Shown piece after piece: positions 12,150 to 23,540 of a stretch of DNA of 64,000 nucleotides (positions are counted from its first letter, which is position 1; each line of letters opens with the position of its first letter). The DNA comes from Odiellus spinosus (taxonomy: Eukaryota > Arthropoda > Arachnida > Opiliones > Phalangiidae). Under the pieces are notes generated by a model. It did not search any database and was not told the DNA's origin. It saw only the letters and a program-made list of their open reading frames with translations. The position numbers and the translations under genes were made by a program. Location: the NCBI GenBank assembly GCA_963920705.1, contig OY987234.1, forward strand, positions 19,301,794-19,365,793, written 5' to 3'.

Positions 12150-13375
12150 ATGAGATTAGATAAAGTTATATATGCGTATAGCTGATTTGTTTTCAGCGAT
12201 TTCTTGGTCAACTTGGAGCTAATAATTCAAAATATCGACGTTTTTTATCACGCCCCAGGGAATTAAACTAGATGAAAAGCGACTTAACAATCCTTTTGCA
12301 TGGTGTAATCGATTTGTTGAAAAAAATAGTTCTTAATTACACGCTATAGCGTAAGTAGCTGTCGTATTACGAAATTGCTAAGCCTACTTCCCTGAATTTT
12401 CCATTAAAGGTATATAGTTATGCCTCGCTTTTACGTTTTAAATTCTCTTCGTATTCTGTTCCGAACAATTAAATTCAATTTGAAACCCTTGATAAAGTTT
12501 TTTTTTCTGTTACTTTTCTGATTCTATACCGTAATTGCCTGGTGAAATTTAAAACCCCTTTAGTGGATTCAAATTCCAAAGACTCGTTTTTTGAAAAATA
12601 AAAGTTTTAGTAATTTAAAACGAACATATATAAGATATACGTTCACACTATACTCTTACTTTTAACACGTTTTTGAACCATTTTTAAAGTTCAAATCAAC
12701 TTTGCACGATAAAAATAAACCAATTGGGAACTAGATCAATCTTTATCTTAATTTCACTCCCTTTAACGACCCGAAACATGATTTGAACCCACGAAATTCC
12801 GCTCAACCCTTTCAACGGAAGGTTGTGGGTTCAAAATTCCGCCCTAGACCCATCATCTTTTGATTTGGGTTTTTAAAGAAAATAGTCGTAAAGGCTCGTA
12901 GTATTAGTAACGCCAAAATTAATTATGGAAATTTCAGACGCGTAAGGCATGTCATACATATATATATATATAGAGACACGCATGGTCTACAGTTTAATTT
13001 CCCAAGAGATTTTTGACGACCGGGTTATATTATGTAGCTGAAAGCGCACCTTCCTTTATACTCGTTATGCTTTAATATTTGATCACTGGCGATATTTGAC
13101 GCTTTTAACGACATTGGTGGTTTCATCACCCTAAGTGTGTCTCGTTCGCGTAGACGAAATAATTATCCACCATATTGGAAATGAACCGTTGGAAATTGGG
13201 TCAAACTATATTATCATACTCTGCATGGTACATATAGTTATGTATATTCTTAGTTGAAGTTTTAGAGCCCTAAGATATGTTTGAATATTTATCTGTAGGC
13301 GTAATTTATCTATAAGAATGGCTGTATAACTAAATTTTATCGAAGAGTAGGTGAAGATGGAAATATTTGTATAAA
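12150..13375. other. Gene-free stretch with a worn MITE end
   Basis: No gene is recognised. It contains the family F fragment listed at 12640, an inverted repeat at about 12790-12838 in which TTTGAACCCAC faces GTGGGTTCAAA, and a (TA)n run near 12957-12972. The inverted repeat superficially resembles a tRNA T arm on both strands, but no complete tRNA can be folded. Confidence 0.45.
12640..12720 (+). mobile_element. Family F MITE, left-end fragment F2
   Basis: The sequence begins CGTTCACACTA, as F1 and F3 do. It continues with the same interrupted pattern (a GTTTTTGAACC.TTTTTAA block, then TTCAAAT.AACTTTG) seen in F3. No matching right terminus is seen, so this is probably a truncated or very diverged copy. 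Its right limit is approximate. Confidence 0.5.
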
Positions 13376-13545
13376 GCTGCGTTCACACTACAGACTTTGA
13401 AACTGTTTTTTACCGTTTTGGAAAGGTCAAATTATAAAATTTTGGGGTCTCCCGTATGTACCTCTGATCAAGAAATAAAATTAATATCTTAAAAAGTCGA
13501 TTTGAACCTTCGAAACGGTTTGAAAGTGTCAAATGTGAACGTAGC
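13376..13545 (+). mobile_element. Family F MITE, copy F1
   Basis: This is a 170-bp element with left end GCTGCGTTCACACTA and right end the complement of GCTACGTTCACATTTG. It is flanked by TAAA on both sides (13372-13375 and 13546-13549); the true duplication could be 3 or 4 bases. Inside the left end is a GACTTTGAAACTG block that matches the inverse of the CGGTTTGAAAGTGTC block inside the right end. The ends resemble the GTTCA.AC type common among PIF/Harbinger MITEs, which duplicate TWA, so that is the favoured assignment. There is no ORF. Confidence 0.8.
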
Positions 13546-14246
13546 TAAAGTCAGGCCACGTGACAGTAATATTGTGCAATCAAATATGTACTCCCATTTC
13601 TTTTGGACCTCATAAATATGCATGGCAGCCTACTTTAGCCACAATTAAATCTTATGAATCAATATTAACAATGAAGAGCTAAGTTAATTAAGTACTAAGC
13701 CTATAATTATCATTTTCCATTTTATGTATTGTTATTTAAATAAGTTTTTTATTGTTGAATGAGATTGAACTTATTTGGCGTATTGGAGGCAAAACTCTGT
13801 TCTATTTCAATCTGTCTTTTTTTATCTCTTTTCTATGACCTTATTGCGAGCCCCTTTTTATAAAATAAGGTTCTCACTATTTTCGTATACTGGTTTCTTT
13901 TTTTTTTTAAATTTTCGGATCGAAAATTTGAAAAGGGTATATAGGTTTTCTTAAAGAATAGCTGGCCATTCTTATCGAATCAATATTGGTTTTATCTCTC
14001 TTTCAAGCGTTGCTATGGTTACTGGCTCCTGTGTTCTCTCAATCTTCCCTTCTTCAAATTTAAAAGCTGTAAAAGTTCCGTATTTTTAATTCCCCCCCCC
14101 TTTTTTTTTTTTTTTTTATAACGTAGTTCATTCCGTTCTCAAGTGGCAAAGAAAAATTAAAATCAAAAAACCAATTTTAAAATAACGAAAGATAAATCGC
14201 CCGAAGTCGTTCAATTTTGAATTGCGCCAAAAATTATAATAATTTC
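13546..14246. other. Gene-free stretch
   Basis: No gene or repeat family is recognised. A C run followed by a long T run lies at about 14093-14117. The stretch ends in the left TSD of B3 (TAATTTC, 14240-14246). Confidence 0.5.
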
Positions 14247-14584
14247 CAGAAGTAGATGAAACCCTCCTTTGAAGTCTACTACTCTAATGTTCCATATAGC
14301 GCGCCTCTCTGTATGGGTAAAATTCACGATTTTACGAGATCGGAGGGGTCCGACTTCATGCCCCCCTGTCTACGGAAAATTGGAAATTCTCTCTCTCCAC
14401 AAACGACGACATCTTTTTGACGAACTCAAGGGCTGCTAGAGATATTCGCTCGACGAACTCCCGCTCCGAAAATATCTAACGTTAGGAGGCGTACGAATCG
14501 CGCTTTTTGAAACTAACCCATACAGAGAGGGGTAGACAAGACCAGGGAGTAATAGACTTTAAAGGAGGGTTTCATCGGCTTCTG
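14247..14584 (-). mobile_element. Family B MITE, copy B3, 7-bp TSD
   Basis: A 338-bp copy of family B in inverse orientation: left end CAGAAGTAGATG, right end CATCGGCTTCTG. It is flanked by a perfect 7-bp duplication TAATTTC (14240-14246 and 14585-14591). It keeps both blocks of the terminal repeat. Point differences from other copies include GCGCGCC for GCGCTCC near the left end and a missing base in the TACCGTTAGG block. Confidence 0.94.
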
Positions 14585-15153
14585 TAATTTCTTATACCTA
14601 AAAAAGATTAGATCTATTTGTCTATTCAGTCAATTTTTATGAGGAGTTTTACTGGGAATATTTTTAAATTCTTAAATATTTAAATTTGGAATTCAATAAC
14701 TTTGATTAATTAGTTTCATTAATAGTTAAATGATAACCATATTGTATTGTTTACTTGATTTTATATTCGTATCTACATTTTTATCCCAGAAATACGACTT
14801 TTAATTGAGTCATTTACTAATTAAAAATAAATCTCCGTGAATCCCTTTAAAAATAAACTTTCTTTTGTCTTTTGATTCCTTGAATCATTAAAATACTGCT
14901 TTTCCATAATCTTTACGCGGCCCTTGTCGTATATACTTACATTTTGTTGTTTTCCCAAATGACGTTTAATAATTAACACGATTGTTAAGCCTAAATGCAG
15001 TCGAAAAAGATACGAGGGGCACGTAATGTTAAACAATGCGAAGACTAAATATTGTATCAATTCCAACCATCTTTCATCTTTCTTTGTCAATTATTTTTTA
15101 ATCTCTAAAGGCTGGATGGAAAAAATGATTTTAAATATTAAATATACTCCTAA
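14585..15153. other. Gene-free stretch
   Basis: AT-rich sequence. The minus-strand open frame at 14821-15090 (89 codons) has no recognisable domain and is low in complexity, so it is not called. Confidence 0.45.
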
Positions 15154-15583
15154 AGGGAGGATGCAACCTAACAAGTGATTTTTTATCGATTCCTTATTGT
15201 TTAAATAGGCCTAATCCACTATTTAAAAAATTTACAAACAAATATTAAACTAGAAATAAATTTAAAACTTACCCTGAAAATAGGCTTAGTGGGATTCATG
15301 GAGCTCCTGATTTCCTCACGTGTCAGGTCTAGCGACCAATCGCGCGCGACGTAAGTCTCGTGGAGATCTCGCGTGAACGACGGGCCTTTGCTCATTGGTC
15401 GCTAGACCTTACACGGACGCGATTCAGGATCTCCATCAATCCCGCTAAGCCTATTTTGAGGGTAAGTTTTAAATTTATTTCTAGTTTAATATTTGGATTG
15501 CAAACTTTTTATCGGTGGATTAGGCCTATTTAAACGATAAGGAATCGATAAAAAATCACTTGTAATTAGGTTGCACACTCCCT
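15154..15583. mobile_element. Family D foldback MITE, copy D1, TTAA-type target
   Basis: This element is about 430 bp and is an imperfect palindrome over almost its whole length. The left arm AGGGAGGATGCAACCTAA and the right arm complement AGGGAGTGTGCAACCTAA continue inwards through matching blocks: AAGTGATTTTTTATCGATTC, TAGGCCTAATCCAC, AATAGGCTTAG, GGTCTAGCGACCAAT. It is flanked by CTAA on the left (15150-15153) and TTAA on the right (15584-15587), which reads as one mutated TTAA duplication. TTAA targets are used by piggyBac and Kolobok elements. The long palindromic arms could fold as a hairpin when single-stranded. There is no ORF. Confidence 0.85.
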
Positions 15584-18201
15584 TTAAAGCATTAAGTAGG
15601 TCCAAATTTCAAGGAATAGACTTATCGGTAATTAAATAATCTTAATACTTAAATATATAATTAGGCGTAGCATTTGAAAGTTTAATTTGATCCTACTGGA
15701 TGATCAAAGGCTCAAAATTCAACTTGCTTTTAATTATGTTTAAAATTAATTACGTGAAACACGATGAATACTGTAAAATTACTTATTAGGCTTAGCGTTT
15801 GGAAATGAAAAGTTATAGGGAATTTCACAGGGTGCTCTAGAGCAAGAACCATTTTTATATTCCTCTAGGTGAGTCGATAATTTTTTTTCTGATCCATTGG
15901 GAAAATGCGCGAAGGTTCAAAGTTATCTTTAACTTTAATTACAGAAAAATACTCTAGAATTACTCATTAGGCTTAGTTATAGTGGATAGTCAAAAGTTCA
16001 AAGTTCACCATGATTTTATTGTAATATAATTAATGAAACACTGCGATAAATACTCAATAATTAAGTTTACTTTTTCAAAATTAAGTTGTTCGAGCTGGAT
16101 TCTTGAAGATTTACAGTTCCCTATTGTTTTGAATTCTTTAAAATTAATGAGACAATCTTGCGTGTAAAGTTAAAATACTTTATCATTCGCGCCAAATTAA
16201 CGTATTAAAATAAATTTAATTGAAATTGAATTTCTTTTTCACATTCCCTTGAAGGGGGAAACGTTGTTATCAAAAAGGCAAACAGGTTTGTCTAATTAGT
16301 CGCGTATGTAGAGTGTAATTGGCGGACAAATAGCGTTTTCCAAACTTTTGGCTCCGACAAAGCAAATTTTCTTAAAACACTCGAACCGAGTGGCCGTCTT
16401 CAAATTAAAAGACAAGACAAGGCGAGACATACGAACCTCTGTTCTTTTTAAGCTTAGATACTTGTTCGACATATCCTAATCAACGCCTATAAAGCTGAAA
16501 GACCCGTATTTTCCCTTAGCAGCGGTCGACAGTATTTTTCTCTTTCAAGTTCTTAATATCATTTCATTAACTCGGAAAAATCAAATATGTACTTCTCTTT
16601 CGTTTCTAGTCTTAAAATATATAACGTACGATTATACGTCGGAGTGATATTATACGTTAAACTCCGTAGAGAATAAAATAGAACCCGTCTAATTTCGTCA
16701 TATGTAAAGTATATATTTAGAAGAGGAATTCGCAATATCGAGTTAAAAGGCTTAAGAAGCTTATTTTAACTTAACATCGGCGCCCGCCCAAAGGTTTTAC
16801 CGAGGGTTTACGCGCCTACCTTACTTCCACCTTTAACCTTATCTTTACCTTAAGGCTCCTTTTAGTTTGATCAACCGTATAACTCCTACCATCCTCTAAA
16901 CTTACCCCTCTCCAACATATATACTTTCTGAATATGCAGTAAAAATCTACAGTTAGAATCAATGTATCAATGTGTGATTTCAGAACTCGTAAAAGCTAGG
17001 CGTATATCTCTAAGAGAGCGAACCAAAAAGGGTTAAGCTTTGTACGTGATGAAATCGTTACCTGGTTTTTCCTATAACCATCACGCTGGCCAAGGCTTAA
17101 AGAGTAAGGGCGGAGGTAAGGGGGATTCTTTTGGAAATAGAAAAAGAGAAATGGAAACTTCAAACAATTTTCTCGCGAATCCCGCGCTCGTCGTCGTCTC
17201 TTTCCGTTTCCGCCAAAGCGGATCTTTCTAATTAAGGATTCGAGTTTGCTCTATTTAACTAGAGTTCGGGTAAAGGGGGGGTGTATTGGACGCATTCTTG
17301 TGTTCAACGAATGGATCTACAGGAATTGTTTTAAATAATCTTTTATATATTAACTCGGGAGTCCCATACCCTCTTATTAATTATTATACGCACGGATGTT
17401 TATTTTTAAGGAAGATCTTAGTATTATACTAAAACTTTCTAATGGAAATTTAAACGAAACTAAAGATTTTCAATATATATACTTTCAGCGTGTTTATGTT
17501 TTAATAATTTTTTAGGAAACTTTCTTTAAAATACGCGAGTAAGATACAAAGTCCTGTTTATTTAATTTTTTAATAAACTATTCCGTATTTTCTGTACAAT
17601 TTAATACATACTCCCAAAAGTTCTCTGTTCTATGTTTATATCATGAGGGAATCGTAACACTAAGTGTACATCAAGCAATACAGAAGGTGTTGATGATGTG
17701 AGTACGATTCTCTTGGTGGTCTCATCGCGATATATTTAACATTCCAAATATATTTAAAATCAGTCTGGTACCCCTTTTATAAAAATATATTTTGTGGGAT
17801 TTTTGACGAGTTAGATTTAAAATTAAGCGAGGAAAATTTAACTTTATGTTAAAATTAAATTATACAGTTAAAATTATAGATCAAAGGGCCTAATGTGATA
17901 AAACTTGTAAAACAATTTTAATTCAAATTTCAAATTTTGGATTTATCTCCTGAACGTTTGCTTCACTGTAAACATTGGTGTACCGAGGCTGAAACACTTC
18001 TACAGGCGCTCGTAAGAAACGTATTGCGAAATAAACCCCTGTAAGTCGGCTTTACTTGAACTTTGTTTAAATATATTATGTTTGAAAGATTCCAGTTAAA
18101 TTATATAGACTAAAAATAATCATCTAAAATTTCAAATACATTTAATTGTGGGGGACAGAAAAATTAAATTATCGCGATGACGTATTTTTATATTAACTTT
18201 A
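15584..18201. other. Gene-free stretch between two family D copies
   Basis: No gene is recognised. The TTAGGCTTAG word occurs near 15786 and 15967. The short open frame at 17040-17231 shows no domain. A 20-base sequence at 17991-18010 is shared in inverse orientation with 49353-49372 (listed separately). Confidence 0.45.
17991..18010 (+). repeat. Dispersed 20-mer, first copy
   Basis: GAAACACTTCTACAGGCGCT here is exactly the reverse complement of 49353-49372. A 20-base match between two places in 64 kb is not expected by chance. Similarity in the flanks fades quickly, so this is probably the conserved end of an old dispersed element, but its family is not identified. Confidence 0.6.
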
Positions 18202-18620
18202 AGGGAGGATGCAACCTAACAACAAGTGATTTCTTATCGATTCCTTATTGTTTAAATAGGCCTAATCCACTATTTAAAAAATTTACAAACAAATATTAAA
18301 CTAGAAATAAATTTAAAACTTACCCTGAAAATAGGCTTAGTGGGATTCATGGAGCTCCTGATTTCCTCCCGTGTAAGGTCTAGCGACGTAAGTCTCGTGG
18401 AGATCTCGCGTGAACGACGAGCCTTTGCTCATTGGTCGCTAGACCTTACACGGACGCGATTCAGGATCTCCATGAATCCCACTAAGCCTATTTTCAGGGT
18501 AAGTTTTAAATTTATTTCTAATTTAATATTTGTATTGTAAACTTTTTATCGGTGGATTAGGCCTATTTAAACGATAAGGAATCGATAAAAAATCACTTGT
18601 AATTAGGTTGCATTCTCCCT
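18202..18620. mobile_element. Family D foldback MITE, copy D2
   Basis: A copy of D1 in the same orientation about 3 kb downstream. The left side reads TTTAAGGGAGGATGCAACC and the right side CATTCTCCCTTTAA, so TTAA lies at both edges (18199-18202 overlapping the end, and 18621-18624). The exact left edge is uncertain by one base. Compared with D1 it has an extra AAC near the left end and has lost 14 bases in the centre, where D1 reads CAATCGCGCGCGAC between two CGAC-like repeats. That is a microhomology deletion that removed part of the inner palindrome. The plus frame at 18340-18540 lies inside and is not a gene. Confidence 0.85.
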
Positions 18621-20610
18621 TTAAATAAATTTTTTTCACTCAATAATTTTGCACCATCTCTTACTAGGGAAAAATATCAAAGCGTTTTTATTATACAGTT
18701 TCGTTCCAAGAAATCGAGGTAGCGAGGAATACAAATTTAAATCTTCTTTTCAAATTAGTTTATTTATTCCATCTTTCAGTTCTTCAGATACTGTTTCCTT
18801 AAAGTGAGCTTGTTACTATTTTTTTCCCGAAGGCCCGCGTAATATTCTTAGTTTTAAGGCATTGATTAACTTCAGGTTACATGTCTACTTAAAAAAAATC
18901 AAAGATGGAGATAAAACATATTATTACTGCCGCTGCAATTTCTTCTGTCATTATATCTTTTGAATCGTTTCCAGTCATAACTGATAAAAAAAACCCATGA
19001 CAGCCTCACTTTAAAATACAAATTTCATTTTTTTCTTTAACACTTGGCACCCAAATTAGAATTTTGAGCGAGGTAGTCAATTTAAGATTTAAATAAAAAA
19101 TACAGAAACTACTCCTCCCACTCTTCATTTTTTTTTTTTTTTTCTGGTTCATCTCTTCGGAGTTCTGACGACTATAGTTGGTCTCTTTAAGGGTTATACA
19201 AATTAAGCGAAGGCTGAAAAATTTCGTTTGATGTATTCAGCTGAGACCTTGGGTTCCTTAGCTTCCGCCCCCCCCTCCCCTCCGCTTTTTTTTTTCTTTT
19301 TGTAATGCCAAATTTATATCAGTCGTTTTTGCCAATTCAGGGATAAACCATCTCAACGAGAATAAGGGGATAAAAACGGATGGCTTCGAAATAAAAGGGA
19401 AATAATAAAGGTACCTTTACACGAAATAACGTAGTACTATTACAATTTAACAGGCTTTGAAATCAATATCTTTAAAATAGGAAAGATTTGTGATAAAATA
19501 ACTTAACATCGAACCAACCAATCGCCGGTTTGTGATCTAGTTATAACCTCTGACCCCTCTAGAGAGAGAGAGAGGGTTAAACAATCGATTAGTTTTCAAT
19601 AATAACTTTTTAAAAAATGCTTTGAAAATAAATTAATTTGAGGTTTTAGTCACGAAGTATTTGTCTCATGAATTAAAATAATTAAAATACTTTCTGTGAA
19701 CTTCTCTCTTAAAAGATAAAAATAAATTTTTAATTTAATCGGAATGTAGGCTTAGCAGGGATACAAATTCCGCCTTTTCACGAAAGAACAGTGCTATGAA
19801 AAAACCCTAACACCTTTATAAATGTCTATTTTAAGATATTTATATGGATTCTAATTCATTTAAAGCTCATCAGATTATTAATTTTTCTATAAATTTGACA
19901 ATTATTCCAAACCTTGTGAAGGTACCTTAAAACATTCAGAATGAGAAGCGGATGAAAAATGTGATGGGTGAAATTTTCGGCTATATATTTCTTTACTTTT
20001 CACTACTTACAAAGCTATAGGCGGATTAATATTTAATGATGTTTTTGCGAAGATGGGAAATAGATCAAAGCAAAGTCTCGAAAGTAAAATGCGAGGGGAT
20101 GTGGGTGGCTCCCCTTAACAAGATGATATAAAAAGAAACTATAGGAAACTGTATGGAATAGAAAGAGGAAAAAAAAAATGTAAAAGACTAAAAGGCTGCA
20201 GGGTGCATTGGGAAAAAGAGTTCCCGGACTCCCGGTGTAATTTGCATGAAAAATAAACCCCCTTCGCACTCTCTGGATAAATTTTTTATTTCCCTAAAAT
20301 TTCCTCTCTCTCCAATTTTTTTTCTTAAGATTCCTTTTCGGTTTAGTTTTTTTCTTTTAAATTTTATTTTACTGGAGATTACTATAAAGTTTTGTTCATG
20401 ATTATTTTGCAATATAGATAAAGTATAGGCGGACTAATACGTAATGTTTAATCTTATAAGTCATAAAAGTAGTTTATATCTCATGAAGAGTATCTATAAA
20501 TAACTTTTGCTCTTCATTTTCTGAAAGGACGACTTCAATTCTTGAAACAGTGGTTGCTTCTCTAACGTCAAAAAATGGTTTACCATAGGAATTTTTAGGT
20601 TAAGCTATAT
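18621..20610. other. Gene-free stretch
   Basis: No gene is recognised. It contains T-rich and C-rich runs near 19126-19145 and 19268-19300, a short (GA)n near 19561-19574, and one copy each of motif H at 20008-20038 and 20417-20452. The minus frames at 20033-20269 and 20188-20412 overlap one another and have no recognisable domain. The stretch ends in the left TSD of A2 (GCTATAT, 20604-20610). Confidence 0.45.
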
Positions 20611-20891
20611 CAAGAAGGATCAGATAAGGAGAGGAAATGTGGGGACGGCGCGGTTCCTACTGCGTCGGCCTAAACTCCCACTCTGGGAGAACGGGGGTAG
20701 AGACGTTTCGTGGTAAAATGTTGTCACGTGGGTAAAACGAATCCTTTATGAGACGCGCTAGCTAGCAACCACGTGACAACAGTTTACCTCGAGAATTTCC
20801 TATCCCCCCTTTCCACCCGAGTGGGAGGTTGGCTCTTCTCTCTCTAACTCAACGCAGCCCCACATTTCCTCTCCTTATCTGATCCTTTTTG
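20611..20891 (-). mobile_element. Family A MITE, copy A2, 7-bp TSD
   Basis: A 281-bp copy of family A, inverted relative to A1. It is flanked by a perfect 7-bp duplication GCTATAT (20604-20610 and 20892-20898). The right end has one substitution (CCTTTTTG for CCTTCTTG). It lacks 11 bases in the GGGGGACAGACGGGGG segment, consistent with slippage or deletion between the two G runs. Both E-box CACGTG sites are kept (20725-20730 and 20770-20775). Confidence 0.93.
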
Positions 20892-23248
20892 GCTATATAT
20901 ATTTAGTTGACGAGTGAAAATCAAGATTAAAGGGAATAGAATGAAATGTAATTAGGTTAAATCTTGTGAAATTAGCTAAGGGGTATGAATTTATTTTTGG
21001 TAGACGTTTCGAGCCGTATTTATGCGTTTTTTATATTACTTATGTAATAATATTTAAATTTAAGTGTTAAGAATTCCAAAATAATTATATTTTTATTTTA
21101 AATATTATGTCATTATTGACAGTTACAAAAATAGTACGCACCCAAATATTTTCTTAACCTCTCTTAAGGAACCAAATTTGAATTTAATATTGATAAGTAA
21201 TCTTGTAGAAGATTTAAAACGAAACTTTTTTTAACCTCTTTTAGCAATTTTATTTTATTCCATTTAACGATTTAGAACTCGGTTCTTCTGTAGTGAAAGA
21301 TTGGGATTTACTTTTAGTTACTGTACGTGAACTTTTACTCCAATATAATTAAATTAGATTGAATTATTAATATTATTATTAAATTAAACGTCATACAATA
21401 ACTCCGGATTTAAACACGAGGTTTTTAATTAGAAATAACCGTATTAAACCATTTCTAATTAGAGAAAATCCAATATTTTTCCAATTAATTTATGCATATT
21501 TTTAAATTAAAAATCTTTAACTTTAATCTGTTCTAAAATATATTCAATGCTAACATTTTGTATCAATCAGTCTCCACTTTTCCTTTTACGCAAACTACTC
21601 TTGTACCAATTATAGAATATAGGCTATTTTAATGCGATTTTCGACGCGCATGCGCAGAAATTTAGGTTTCTCGTTTCTTATATATACATATTCTGAAATA
21701 AAATGAAAAATCGCCTTGAGCTAACTTCTGGAATACGATTCGAAACGAACCTGTTTGTTTTTAAAAAAAAAAATGATAAAATGTATGGAGTTAAAGGAAT
21801 TTTTCATGTTGGAGATTTGAGCGTTGTCTAAGGCGAAAGGAGAGATATAAGAGGGTAACTCAGTTTTAAAGCATCATACCCCTTTGCTTTAGTCAAATCT
21901 TGGATTGAATCGAAACAAAAGAATTGTGGAAAACGAGACGGAAATATATGTACGTCTTGGCCTGTTTCGTTTGAAATTGTTTTACATATCGACTTTTTCC
22001 GATTTATTTTCTCGGCAATCTATCTTTTTTTCTCCTTTGCTCTTTCTCTAACTGAATCCTGGCCCCTTCCTTTTTTTCTCGAATATCAATTCGAAGAAAT
22101 AGACATACTCGCGTATAAGTATCTTACGAAACTATAAGCTTGGTAAAATAATATTTTCTAAATCATTTTCTAGTTTAAAATAATTTCACTATCGAAATTT
22201 GAGGTTTTCAATATTAGGCCTAAAACCACCGAATATTTCTGGCTCGCTAAGACGCCGTTTAAGATCAATTTGAAAATTTATTTTGTTTAAACATTCATTG
22301 GATAACTAGGCAAAATATAAGCCTACAATTGAATTTAATTCACGTTCTAAAATCCGGTTTACATTTTATTCTAACTTTAAAGCTATTTTTTCTAAGCAAA
22401 CTCTTAAATTTGAAGCACGAAATTTAAGCCTTTTCAAGTGGAAAAAATTTATCTCTTAAGAGTTCTTACTTGGTTTTAGGTAGCGGATTTCTTGGTAAAA
22501 ATATAATCTCGTACTTGAAACCCTCAAATATCGCGCGCAATACGGTACTTTTACTTTTAAAGAAAGAGATTTCAAACGTTGTCTTTATCCAAGTGTCAAC
22601 ACTGAACTCCAGCTAAGTGTTTATCTACCAACATCATTCACTTAAGTCAACTAATTTGAGACAATAGTTTGAAGCAGGAGGATAAGAAAAAGACGGGGAA
22701 ACATTACCTCATCGAAAGGGATTGTTATTGGTTGGCTATATCACGTGTCATTAATTATCACGAACGCTGGACTTGTCCGAAACTCGCCTCTGACTTTTTT
22801 TTATTAATTTTTATTCAAATGTAAATCGTACTTCGAGTTTACAACAAGGCATGTTATGATTGTTATGTGGCTCTGAAAGTTTTGGCGTCAGAGCTTCCGC
22901 CCGAGGAGAGACGGGAAAAAATCAAAAAGTGGTCGAGATTGCTCTCCCTAGCGGTTGAGATTGGAACTAAGTAGGCTGTGCTAATATTGCACTGAAAATG
23001 TATCGATGGAAAACCTCCCCTCACTCTCGCGAAACGAAGGAGCGTGTCTCGCCCGGCCGTCGCGATTTCGAGTCTGATTTACTCTGAAAACATATACTGG
23101 GCCTGGCCTCCTTTCTGTACAAATATCGGAATACTTAGGGTGAAACTATGGACTGAGAAAATTGGACTCAATTCATTGTCACCCGCAGTATGTCGTCTTA
23201 TAAACTTGAAGGATGATTTACTTGTGGTAAATCCATATATTCCTGAAG
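20892..23248. other. Gene-free stretch
   Basis: No gene is recognised in this AT-rich sequence. The open frame at 23044-23265 runs into element A3 and shows no domain. The left TSD of A3 (CCTGAAG) is at 23242-23248. Confidence 0.5.
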
Positions 23249-23540
23249 CAAGAAGGATCAGATAAGGAGAGGAAAGGTGGGGCTGCGTTGAGTTAGAGAG
23301 AGAAGAGCCAACCTCCCACTCGGGTGGAAAGGGGGGATAGGAAATTCTCGAGGTAAACTGTTGTCACGTGGTCGCTAGCTAGCGCGTCTCATAAAGGATT
23401 CGTTTTACCCACGTGACAACAATTTACCACGAAGCATCTCTACCCCCGTCTGTCCCCCGTTCTCCCAGAGTGGGAGTTTAGGCCGACGCAGTAGGAGCCG
23501 CGCCGTTCCCACATTTCCTCTCCTTATCTGATCCTTCTTG
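23249..23540 (+). mobile_element. Family A MITE, copy A3, 7-bp TSD
   Basis: A 292-bp copy in the same orientation as A1 and almost identical to it by eye. It is flanked by a perfect 7-bp duplication CCTGAAG (23242-23248 and 23541-23547). Both ends keep the canonical CAAGAAGGATCAGATAAGG sequence. It is the best-preserved copy together with A4. Confidence 0.95.

Noticed and set aside
12785..12840. tRNA-like T arm (GTGGGTTCAAATC on the minus strand, GGGTTCAAAATTCC on the plus strand)
   Set aside because: It is an inverted repeat of one word. No A box, anticodon arm or acceptor stem can be paired around either copy.
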